From assembly GCF_000261365.1 (NCBI RefSeq), contig NZ_AJVC01000003.1, positions 992,001-1,056,000 on the forward strand: DNA of 64,000 bases. The letters are read 5' to 3'. This DNA comes from Herbaspirillum sp. GW103 (lineage in GTDB: Bacteria > Pseudomonadota > Gammaproteobacteria > Burkholderiales > Burkholderiaceae_D). The notes beneath the pieces were generated by a model. That model was given only the letters and a program-made list of their open reading frames with translations, searched no databases and was not told the DNA's origin. Positions 24,761-31,767 of the stretch are shown here, one piece after another. Every line of letters begins with the position of its first letter. Within the stretch, counting starts at the first letter, position 1. The translations under genes were made by a program, and so were the position numbers.

Positions 24761-26128
24761 ATGCAACGACGACTTCCTCATCCTGTAGCGGCTATCCTGC
24801 TGCTTGCTCCTCTTGGCTTGAACCTGGCCCATGCAGCCGATACCGGCTTCTGCAACGCTGAGCAGACGCTGGACAAGGACCGGCTCGCCGCCACCCTGAT
24901 CCGTACCTATCCGGTGAGCACGGCCTATTTATCGGTTGGCCAGGATCCGGCCCCGTTGAACTCGCCGCGCGCCCTGGTGGCCTGGTTGTTGCAAAAGCGC
25001 GCCATGGAGAAGTCTGGGGGGCAGGGCTGCCAGGGCGACAGCTGCAACGTTGACCATATGGCTGCGGATGTACAGGCGCTGCTCGACGGCAAGGATGCGC
25101 GCTTCCAGCCCAGTGGTCGCAGTGATGTGGTGGCTTTTTTCCGGGACAACAGCCGCGTGGCGCTGCGTTGTGAAGGGACGGGTGCGGCACCGACGCTGGC
25201 GCATGCAGAGACGGCCTTGCGCATGGGCGTAGCGCCGGTGGCGGTGCCTACCCCGGCGGCTGGTCCTGCAACGCCACCGGCTAACGGGACTGGCGGTCCG
25301 GCACAGCCGGCCGGCTGGATGGATCGTGTGCGGATTCGGGGCAATCCTGACCAGCTTTCCATCGACCATCGGGACAAGGCTGGCTTCTCCTCGGTCGACC
25401 GCGCGCGGGTGGCGCTGGCCAATGACTATGTAGCGCAATCACGCACCAATGACGTGGTGGTTTTTGCCGGCTATGCGCTGGACAAGCGCCCCCTGGGGAC
25501 GCCCGGCAGCACCTATGAGGCGGTGCCTTATGTCGGGTTCAAGCAGAACCGGGTGACCAACTATGACAGTGGCAGTGCCGAGATCACCACGACGCGCACC
25601 AGCCAGGTAGGGATGCTGTCGGCCTTCCACTTTGCCCATGCTGATACGGCCAATACCGAGGACCTGACGGCGCGTCCCGATTACCTGGTCAACAGTACCG
25701 ACGGCAGCCGGCTGCTGACGGTCAACTTCACGTTGACACCGGTGCGTCCCGGCGTGCTCAACGATTTCCTGCGCTGGAACAATGGGTTGGCCTTCAAGCC
25801 CATCCTGATTGGTCAGAGCCGCAATGGTATCTACATCAACCGGGGCGATGCGGATGTGGTTGACCAGCATCGCGACTTCATTCGCCTGGGGGCGCAGGCG
25901 GGGTTCACGCTGTCTTCCACCAATCCGGCCTTGCCGTTTGATTTCACCACGACCTATACCGGGTTGAAGGCCTTGCAGGGCAATCGCAGCATTCATTACT
26001 GGAAGTCGGTGCTGACTTACAACTTCAACCAGAACGTGGGCCTGAGCCTGGATTATTCGAATGGCTTGCTGCCCGATAGCGGGGATGCGGAGCGCAAGTG
26101 GGGGTTGGGGGTGTCGAGCAAGTTCTGA
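24761..26128 (+). CDS. Predicted outer-membrane beta-barrel protein of unknown family
   Basis: Protein of 455 residues. The signal peptide covers residues 1-26 (VAAILLLAPLGLNLAHAAD, cut after AHA). Two Cys pairs lie in the first 130 residues. A Pro/Ala/Gly linker (residues about 165-190) leads to a region of alternating polar and hydrophobic strands, and the protein ends VSSKF, with the terminal Phe used for outer-membrane insertion. The C-terminal part has YSNGLLPDSG but lacks the His-Ser pattern of phospholipase A1, so I do not assign it there. The real start is the ATG before the signal peptide; the frame is open further upstream. Alone, no clear partner. Confidence 0.7.
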   Translation: MQRRLPHPVAAILLLAPLGLNLAHAADTGFCNAEQTLDKDRLAATLIRTYPVSTAYLSVGQDPAPLNSPRALVAWLLQKRAMEKSGGQGCQGDSCNVDHMAADVQALLDGKDARFQPSGRSDVVAFFRDNSRVALRCEGTGAAPTLAHAETALRMGVAPVAVPTPAAGPATPPANGTGGPAQPAGWMDRVRIRGNPDQLSIDHRDKAGFSSVDRARVALANDYVAQSRTNDVVVFAGYALDKRPLGTPGSTYEAVPYVGFKQNRVTNYDSGSAEITTTRTSQVGMLSAFHFAHADTANTEDLTARPDYLVNSTDGSRLLTVNFTLTPVRPGVLNDFLRWNNGLAFKPILIGQSRNGIYINRGDADVVDQHRDFIRLGAQAGFTLSSTNPALPFDFTTTYTGLKALQGNRSIHYWKSVLTYNFNQNVGLSLDYSNGLLPDSGDAERKWGLGVSSKF

Positions 26129-26172
26129 TTAGCGGAGGCAGCAGTGACGGGGGCGGCGCGCTGTCGCGTTGC

Positions 26173-26673
26173 TTAATCGCATCCTGCACCAAGCCCGTAG
26201 AGCATCCATTTTCCTTGGTCGAGTCGGAGACTGCGGCTTTGCACGCAGGCTTCGTTGACGAAGAACATCACCTCAATTTGCTCATCGGTGACGGTTGTGG
26301 TGACTTGCCAGGCTTCACCGGCTTTCATCAGGTGATCGAGCAGTTCGTCGTCACCTTGAAGTACTTCTTGTAGGTCCTCTTGGCCGCTTCCACTGTATTC
26401 GGCGTTGACGTTGGGCGTGACATGCTGCTTGAGATAGGCCTTGCGGGCGGGAGTTTTGCTTGCGCAGAGCAAGGTCTCGATCAATTCATGCGCCTCGTGC
26501 GGTAGTTCGCGGCGCAGCTCGGAACGCTCAGGCGCTGTGCAGGCATTTTGATACGTTGTGCCTTGCACCTCCAGCGGTGGGAATGACTGTTCGACTTTTG
26601 TTGCGCTTGCAAGGAGCAGGGCCGTGGCGATGCCTAAAACCGTAGCCATGATCAGTAGAGCAGTTCTTTTCAT
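26173..26673 (-). CDS. Small exported protein, unknown function
   Basis: Protein of 166 residues. Residues 1-25 are a hydrophobic signal or anchor (TALLIMATVLGIATALLLAS). Three or four Cys (NACTAPE, LLCASK, NEACVQ and GAGCD) suggest disulfides in the periplasm. The last part, with strands around TTTVTDEQIEVMFFVNEAC, looks like a small alpha/beta domain. It opens the AT-richer accessory island. It may belong to the same effector-immunity setting as its neighbours; that is inference from position only. Confidence 0.65.
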   Translation of the reverse strand: MKRTALLIMATVLGIATALLLASATKVEQSFPPLEVQGTTYQNACTAPERSELRRELPHEAHELIETLLCASKTPARKAYLKQHVTPNVNAEYSGSGQEDLQEVLQGDDELLDHLMKAGEAWQVTTTVTDEQIEVMFFVNEACVQSRSLRLDQGKWMLYGLGAGCD

Positions 26674-26801
26674 GAAGGAAAGGCTGATTCAAAACATGGA
26701 TTGATCATCGTTGCGCAACACCAGGAAACCGAAATCCGAGCTGCCTTGGAATCCGATTTGAGGTGATTGGGAATTTATGCGCTGACAGAGCTGAAGTCGT
26801 A

Positions 26802-27256
26802 CTAGTTCGACTGCTTTCCGGGAAATGCGGGACAAGTTTCCAAATCAAGATTCATGTCGTAAATCACGTCGACCACCTTTCCTGTCGTCAGGTCCACGAT
26901 ATCGTGATCCACTATCGCTGTTTTGTGATTCCTGCTGAAGGCCGCTTCGTAGGGGCCCCTCGTTCTCGTGAAATGATTAATCGGCTTTCTCTTTGTTAGA
27001 TCAATGACGTAAACCTTATTAACGGGCGGGGCACCTATCCGTGCTTTACTTAGATCTTGTCCCCATGCAATGGCACGGGTTCTTGAACAGTTGACGGCCC
27101 AGTCGCTCACTCGGATACCGAGCGGAATTGAAACTGTACGTGTTCCTGCTTTGAACGCGAATCCATTTGCTCCGCCGCGGAACGAATTGCGAAGTTCAAT
27201 GTTCGAGGCGCTGCAAGGGTGATCAGGATCGCTTGCGCGGTATTGCGGAGTGTCAT
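26802..27256 (-). pseudogene. Frameshifted copy of a secreted small protein family (paralog of the gene at 27384)
   Basis: The ATG at the right end, with GGAG 5 bases before it, opens a clean signal peptide (MTLRNTAQAILITLAA). The reading then leaves the frame of the body. A one-base insertion near 27209 joins it to ASNIELRNSFRGGANGFAF and the rest of the body, giving a normal signal cleavage site. The body matches the intact neighbour along its length: NCSRTRA, NKVYVIDL, FTRTRGPYEAAFSRNH and the C-terminal CPAFPGK. A longer frame through this region exists only by reading upstream remnant sequence. I treat it as a decayed tandem duplicate; a sequencing error is the other option. Confidence 0.65.
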
Positions 27257-27284
27257 TTTTTCTCCAAATTGATGTTAATGGCGA

Positions 27285-27356
27285 AGCCATGGCTGCGCTT
27301 GCATTGGCCTGATGAGCAGCAAGGGCGATGAGAATTGCGTACGTGGTGTTGCGGAG
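27285..27356 (-). pseudogene. Orphan signal-peptide remnant of a third family copy
   Basis: Directly after the stop of the intact paralog, the sequence encodes LRNTTYAILIALAAHQANAS, a second version of the signal peptide found in the frameshifted copy (LRNTAQAILITLAA). It has no start codon in place and no body behind it. It looks like the leftover of a further tandem copy whose body was deleted. Confidence 0.5.
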
Positions 27357-27383
27357 CTGACCTGCTTCTGAAGTACTAATCAA

Positions 27384-27866
27384 TTACTTTTGTTCCGAAT
27401 GCTTTCCGGGGAATGATGGACAAGCTTCAGTGGCTATCTTTACGTTATCCGTCATGCTCAGCACTTTTCCCGATTTTTGGTCTACCACATAGTCATCTAC
27501 TATCACCGTTCCATGATCCGCGCTGAATGCGGCACTAAATGGACCACGTGTGATCGTGTAGTGATTAATGATTTTTCTGCTATCAAGGTTAATGATGTAA
27601 ACCTTGCTTACTGACGGTACACCTGATTGACTTAGGCCAAGATCGACCCCCCAGACGACGGCCCGAGTTCTTGTGCAGTTGATGGACCAACCATTGACGT
27701 GGATGTCGAGATGAAATCTAACCGTCCGCCTTCCCTGTTTGAACGAAAACGAATTCTTCCCGCTGCTGAACGAACTGCGCGAATCGAGATTCGCGGCGTT
27801 AGCCGTACCTGAAACAGGAAGTGCTGATAGTAGTATTGAGAAAATCAAAATCTTATTTTTCATCAC
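27384..27866 (-). CDS. Small secreted protein, intact member of a tandem paralog family
   Basis: Protein of 160 residues with a signal peptide (residues 1-24, ILIFSILLSALPVSGTANA) and a mature domain of mainly beta character. Marks shared with the decayed copy downstream: a Cys in INCTRTRAVVWGVDL, the strand SKVYIINLDSRKIINHY, TRGPFSAAFSADHGTVIVDD, and CPSFPGK near the end. Two conserved Cys could form a disulfide in the periplasm. I know no family name. Tandem paralogs of small exported proteins next to a broken vgrG and toxin tip fit periplasmic immunity proteins, which is an inference. The IS element sits just upstream of it. Confidence 0.65.
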   Translation of the reverse strand: MMKNKILIFSILLSALPVSGTANAANLDSRSSFSSGKNSFSFKQGRRTVRFHLDIHVNGWSINCTRTRAVVWGVDLGLSQSGVPSVSKVYIINLDSRKIINHYTITRGPFSAAFSADHGTVIVDDYVVDQKSGKVLSMTDNVKIATEACPSFPGKHSEQK

Positions 27867-27938
27867 TTAATACACGGTAGGAAATCAATGTTTCGGTCAA
27901 TCGTCTCGGAGCTAGTGATCGTTCATGAGGATTAACTA

Positions 27939-27957
27939 GAACTCATTTCATAAATAG
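27939..27957 (+). repeat. Left terminal inverted repeat of the IS element
   Basis: GAACTCATTTCATAAATAG, the exact reverse complement of the right end. The TA before it matches the TA after the right repeat. Confidence 0.92.
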
Positions 27958-27996
27958 GGTCTGTTAACTTTTTGTCGTGCGTGTTAACTTCTTCGT

Positions 27997-28784
27997 ATGG
28001 CGCGAAGAGAAGAACTAACAGACGAACAATGGGCGATTCTGGAGCCGCTGATACCAGAAACACCTAGACGCGATGATGGGCGTTGGCGCCCGGAATTGCA
28101 CAGCAACCGCGCCGTCATGAACGGAATTCTCTGGGTGCTCCGCACCGGTGCGGCCTGGTGTGATTTGCCAGATCGGTTCCCCTCTGGCACGACATGCTTC
28201 CGACGATTCTCGCGCTGGGTCAAGAATGGCGTGCTACGGCACATACTCGAAGCACTGGCGCAACACCTCGAAGAGGTTGGCCAAATCAATCTTTCTGAAT
28301 GCTTTATTGACGGCACGTTTGTGTTGGCAAAAAAAGGGGCCCAAAGGTCGGAAAGACCAAGCGGGGCAAGGGTACGAAGCTCATGGTTATTGCAGACGCT
28401 ACTGGTCTTCCACTCGGCGTGCACACGTCTTCTGCTAGCCCACATGAAGTCACCCTTGTCGAGGCTACCCTCGATGAGATTGTCACCGTGGGACGACCCG
28501 AACGAATTATTGGGGATCGCGCCTACGATAGTGATCCGCTCGATCAAAGACTTGCTGCCAAAGGCATTGAACTGATCGCACCACACAAGAGCAATCGAAA
28601 AAGAGCGGTCACTCAAGATGGCCGGGCGCTGCGCCGATACCGGCGCCGATGGAAGATCGAACGGCTCTTTGCCTGGCTTAATGCCTTCAAGCGTGTACTG
28701 ACCCGATGGGAGCGTTGCGCCGATCATTACACCGGCTTTGTTCATCTCGCTTTCTCCGTCATCCTCATGCGGCGCTATTTATGA
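27997..28784 (+). CDS. IS5-family transposase, two frames joined by -1 frameshifting
   Basis: The first frame encodes the N-terminal half (DEQWAILEPLIPETPRRDDG, then GILWVLRTGAAWCDLPDRF and the first catalytic Asp in ECFIDGTFV). The second frame encodes the catalytic C-terminal half (VIADATGLPLGV, IIGDRAYDSDPLD with the second Asp, then RRRWKIERLFAWLNAFKR with the Glu). They join at GCA AAA AAA G (28329-28335), a classic A7 slippery site: slipping back one base gives KKRGPKVGKTKRGKGTK and a 262-residue DDE transposase. Without slippage the first frame continues to 28575 as unrelated residues. Such frameshifting is known for IS427-group elements. Confidence 0.88.
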
Positions 28785-28793
28785 AATGAGTTC
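28775..28793 (-). repeat. Right terminal inverted repeat of the IS element
   Basis: CTATTTATGAAATGAGTTC, the exact reverse complement of the left end. It overlaps the last codons of the transposase. Confidence 0.92.
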
Positions 28794-28870
28794 TAATCGC
28801 GTTACAGCGGAAGAGGCTTCGATGCTTAGGAGCGCAAGTGGATACGAATGTTCGTCACCGATGCCAATAT

Positions 28871-29305
28871 TCATTTCCCCTTTGTGAATTCGTATAAGAC
28901 CTCTTGGATCTCCTCCTTGGAAAGATAGCCCGAACTTACGATTGTTCGCAGGTCATCTTTTGTAATGGGATGGTTTTTGAGCAGTCTTAGCAGTGCACTT
29001 TGAGTAAATGGGGCTGCTTCAATCGGGGCGATCTTCGTGGGATCTTGAAGAGCTTCTAGCGGCAGCGGCATCCGATCAATGTTGACGTAGATTTTGTAGC
29101 GCGAGATCCCCTCAGCCAAAGACGTCTCGTAATAGAGTGTTGTGCCGAGAGGGAGTAATCCATTTGAAACATCTTTGGTACGAAGTTGTAAGGGCGTCGT
29201 CAGACGGTGAATATGTGTCATTTGGGATTTCCAATAAAAATAACCACATAAGAACAAGGTTGCGGCAGTACATCCTGCAAAGAAAATAAATATCTTGCTT
29301 TTCAT
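28871..29305 (-). CDS. Small membrane-anchored protein overlapping the toxin-like fragment; putative immunity protein
   Basis: Protein of 144 residues with one N-terminal helix (IFIFFAGCTAATLFLCGYFYW) and a soluble, presumably periplasmic, domain. No family known to me. Its ATG overlaps the stop of the preceding 96-residue frame by four bases (ATGA), the arrangement often seen for effector and immunity genes. AT-rich, with codons unlike the flanking core genes. The immunity role is inferred from the overlap, the membrane anchor and the nearby vgrG fragment. Confidence 0.6.
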   Translation of the reverse strand: MKSKIFIFFAGCTAATLFLCGYFYWKSQMTHIHRLTTPLQLRTKDVSNGLLPLGTTLYYETSLAEGISRYKIYVNIDRMPLPLEALQDPTKIAPIEAAPFTQSALLRLLKNHPITKDDLRTIVSSGYLSKEEIQEVLYEFTKGK

Positions 29306-29592
29306 TTCCTCGATCCGTAGCTATTTATCCGAACAGACTTATGCGTTGAACCATTTAATAAAAAATCTTTAAGATTTGCGGGCAGAAAGAGCCGTGATGG
29401 CCCGCCGATAGTTTGAAGCGCCAATCTTTCTCCAAAACTTAGTACCTCATCTAGACGGATGTATTTCTCACCCCCTTTATCGAATTCGGGGAATGCCGTT
29501 TTCGCCCCGTCGATACTTAGCGTCGTACAATTTGGTCCCAACGCATAGTAATCAGTCTTCAACTGGTATGTTTTTTTAGCCGCATCACTCAT
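29302..29592 (-). CDS. C-terminal fragment of a probable effector (toxin tip)
   Basis: A 96-residue frame starting MSDAAKKTYQLKTDYYALGPNC. The coding pattern continues upstream in frame (KGAKELKG) back to the point where vgrG is cut, without a start there, so it looks like the tail of a longer protein. The segment YYALGPNCTTLSIDG resembles the 'NC' active-site motif of papain-like and NlpC-type enzymes, but this is only a resemblance. The AAAGGA before its ATG is too close for a good ribosome site, so expression is doubtful. It overlaps the membrane protein gene by four bases. Confidence 0.5.
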   Translation of the reverse strand: MSDAAKKTYQLKTDYYALGPNCTTLSIDGAKTAFPEFDKGGEKYIRLDEVLSFGERLALQTIGGPSRLFLPANLKDFLLNGSTHKSVRINSYGSRK

Positions 29593-29615
29593 TCCTTTGA
29601 GTTCTTTGGCACCTT

Positions 29616-29957
29616 TTATTTTTCATGCCAGGCGCGCCGGCTGCCGTCAGCCTGAAGCAGCCGCAGGGTCAGCTCGGTGCCGATGAATTGCTTGAGATCG
29701 AGATCGGTAGAAACCGAAAGGGCGTCGATGTCGAACTGGAAGTTGTCATTGACGCTCTCCTGGCCGTGGAAGCGCTCCACGACCAAGGATTCAGGCAAGC
29801 CAGCTTCCTGGGCGCTGGCCAGCGTGATCAGGCGAGCGTGTTGCGACAGTCCGGGGCCGAAGAGCGTAGAGGGGAAACCAGAAAGGAGCGCGGAAAGCAA
29901 GCGCGGTGCAACAGGCGCGCTGTGCTGCCGGCGGGGCGGTGCTGCATCTTGCGTCAC
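29616..29957 (-). pseudogene. vgrG: Truncated vgrG (type VI secretion spike), N-terminal 113 codons
   Basis: The frame opens with GTG behind a GAGG site and gives a standard VgrG N-terminus: HARLITLASAQEAGLPESLV, then VERFHGQESVNDNFQFDIDA and IGTELTLRLLQADGSRRAWH. At the point where VgrG proteins continue with WHGYV, the sequence turns to AT-rich DNA and stops after two codons. VgrG proteins are usually 600 residues or longer, so more than 80% is missing. The fragment cannot form a spike. It marks an old recombination or deletion that joined vgrG to the toxin-like tail. Confidence 0.85.
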
Positions 29958-30186
29958 GGGAGAGCCTCATCTTGATGGTCCGCCATTCGCTGTGCTGCGA
30001 ACGAACGTGTGTTGGTTTTCAACACCACGCTGGCATCAAGTTGTCCCCGTGCTATCCCCTGTCATCGACTGCTGCATGGCAGCGGCGCTCAGCAATCAGG
30101 CCGCTCATTTTTGTGCCGTGCATTTTGCCAATCCGGGCTGGCTACCTCCATCGAAAAATTTCGTTAATTCATGACTGAAATATGGG

Positions 30187-30230
30187 TGAAAAAATAAAGC
30201 TTCATGACGCAACATCGCGGCATGAAGCTT
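30187..30230 (-). terminator. Rho-independent terminator of the amino-acid-binding protein gene
   Basis: On the minus strand AAGCTTCATG pairs perfectly with CATGAAGCTT over a 14-base loop, followed by TTTATTTTTTC. It lies just after the binding protein stop codon. Confidence 0.9.
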
Positions 30231-30246
30231 CAAACAGATTTGCTGC

Positions 30247-31050
30247 TTACTGGAACGTGCTGGCCATCTTCGCCGGCAGCGGCACATTGAGCCACTTCTG
30301 CACGATGGCATTGAGTTCGCCGTTCTTCTTGGCGGAGGTCAGCACCTCGTTGACCTTGCCGAGCAAGGCGGTTTCGCCTTTGTTCAAGCCGACGCTGCAG
30401 GCTGATTCATGGATGATGTACTTGAGCACCGGCTTGTTGCCGGGTGCCTTTTCGGCCAGCGCATAGGCGACAAAGTCCCCCGTGCCCACCAGCTGCACCT
30501 GGCCTGAGACATAGGCCGAGATCATGGCATTGTTGTCCTCGTAGCGCTTGATGGTGGCGCTCTTGGGCGCCGTGTCAGTCAGTTGCAGGTCCTGGAAGGT
30601 ACCGCGCGCCACGCCCACGGTCTTGCCGGCCAGGTCGGCAGGGCCGCTCACCGCCACACTGGCCACACCGAACACGCTGTTGTTGTAGGGCGCATAGGGC
30701 TGGGAAAAATCGATCACCTTCTCACGCTCGGCATTCTTGCCCAGGGTGGAAATGACCAGGTCGGCCTTGTGGGTCTGCAGGTAGGCGATGCGGTTGGCGC
30801 TGGCCACCGGCACCAGTTGCACTTTGACGCCCATTTTCTGGGCGATCAGCTTGGCCACGTCGATGTCCAGCCCCTGCAATTGCAGGTCCGTATTGACTGA
30901 ACCGAAAGGTGCAAAGTCCTGCGGTACGCCGATGCGGACCACGCCAGCCTTCTGGATGTCGGCCAGCGCATCTGCCTGTGCCGGCGCGTTGGCGAGAACG
31001 CCCAGGCCGAGTGCAATCGAAAGGGCCAGCAGGCGGTGTTTGCATGTCAT
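30247..31050 (-). CDS. Amino acid ABC transporter substrate-binding protein (orphan)
   Basis: Periplasmic binding protein of 267 residues, family 3. Signal peptide at residues 1-26 (LLALSIALGLGVLANAPAQA). The mature part shows the family signature: VVRIGVPQDFAPFGSVNTDL, LQGLDIDVAKLIAQKMGV, NRIAYLQTHKADLVISTLG and ERVIDFSQPYAPYNNSV-like strands. No permease or ATPase gene is adjacent, so it must work with components encoded elsewhere, or signal. It is downstream of the pdeM-type gene on the same strand, with a 60-base gap. Ligand unknown. Confidence 0.88.
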   Translation of the reverse strand: MTCKHRLLALSIALGLGVLANAPAQADALADIQKAGVVRIGVPQDFAPFGSVNTDLQLQGLDIDVAKLIAQKMGVKVQLVPVASANRIAYLQTHKADLVISTLGKNAEREKVIDFSQPYAPYNNSVFGVASVAVSGPADLAGKTVGVARGTFQDLQLTDTAPKSATIKRYEDNNAMISAYVSGQVQLVGTGDFVAYALAEKAPGNKPVLKYIIHESACSVGLNKGETALLGKVNEVLTSAKKNGELNAIVQKWLNVPLPAKMASTFQ

Positions 31051-31110
31051 TGTCTTTGTCTCCTCGTATGAATATCAGCGCGTCGATGATACCCCTTATT
31101 GCGTGGCGGC

Positions 31111-31767
31111 TCAGCCCGGCAGCGGCAAGACACAATCCTCGGCCGCCAGATAGATGCGCTGTCCCGGCAAGGCATCGACACGATAGCCGCCCGTGAACGC
31201 GCCAAATGCCGGCAGCATCGCCCAGCGCCCGTCCACCACGAAGCAGGGCAGCCGCAAGCTGTCGCCCGCCGAGGACAGGCGATACACCGGATGCACATGG
31301 CCCACAATGGCAAAGGCACCGTCCACCGTCTGCGGATGATGGCAGAACGCCAGCGGGCCGACCCGCCAGGGCTCATCGACCAGTTCCATGCCCAGGACTT
31401 CGGGCGGATCACCCGCATGATGGTCGTGATTGCCACGCACCAGCGTGAGCGTCAGTCCCGCGTTGCGGCCACGCCATTGCGCCAGTGCCGAGAGCGTTCC
31501 AGCAGCACGCCCCGCGCGGGCATGCAGGAAATCCCCCAGGAACACGATGTGACGCACTGCATGCTGCTGTACCAGCGCATCGATGGCCTCCAGGTTGGCC
31601 CGCGTGGTGCCGTGCGGCACCGGAATGCCGCCGGCCCGAAAGGCCGCTGCCTTGCCGAAATGCACATCGGCCAGGATCAGCATGGCACGCTGGCGCCACA
31701 GCAGCGCGCGTTCGGGCAGCATGGTCAGGATGGCGCCATCGGCGTCGAAGCTGGGGTAGGGCATCAT
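31111..31767 (-). CDS. pdeM: Ligase-associated DNA damage response phosphoesterase (PdeM family)
   Basis: Calcineurin-like metallophosphoesterase of 218 residues. The metal-binding motifs are all there: LADVHFGKA near residue 33, FLGDFLHAR near 78, RGNHDHH near 112 and GHVHPVY near 155. This family occurs in the four-gene bacterial repair cassette with an ATP-dependent ligase, an Lhr-type helicase and a beta-CASP exonuclease; it is expected to act as a nuclease or DNA end-processing enzyme. It overlaps the helicase gene by four bases and is last in the cassette. Confidence 0.9.
   Translation of the reverse strand: MMPYPSFDADGAILTMLPERALLWRQRAMLILADVHFGKAAAFRAGGIPVPHGTTRANLEAIDALVQQHAVRHIVFLGDFLHARAGRAAGTLSALAQWRGRNAGLTLTLVRGNHDHHAGDPPEVLGMELVDEPWRVGPLAFCHHPQTVDGAFAIVGHVHPVYRLSSAGDSLRLPCFVVDGRWAMLPAFGAFTGGYRVDALPGQRIYLAAEDCVLPLPG

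Larger units (their letters stand above)
27939..28793 (+). mobile_element. IS5-family (IS427-group-like) insertion sequence
   Basis: An 855-bp element with perfect 19-bp terminal inverted repeats, flanked on both sides by TA, which fits the 2-bp target duplication of the IS427 group. It encodes one transposase in two frames joined at an A7 run. It lies in the gap between two minus-strand accessory genes and breaks neither of them. Both repeats and the full reading frames are present, so it may still be active. Confidence 0.9.

Noticed and set aside
29958-30186. Search for further type VI or effector genes beyond the vgrG fragment
   Set aside because: The interval has no frame with family character; only a short GTGTTG/CAACAC hairpin is seen.
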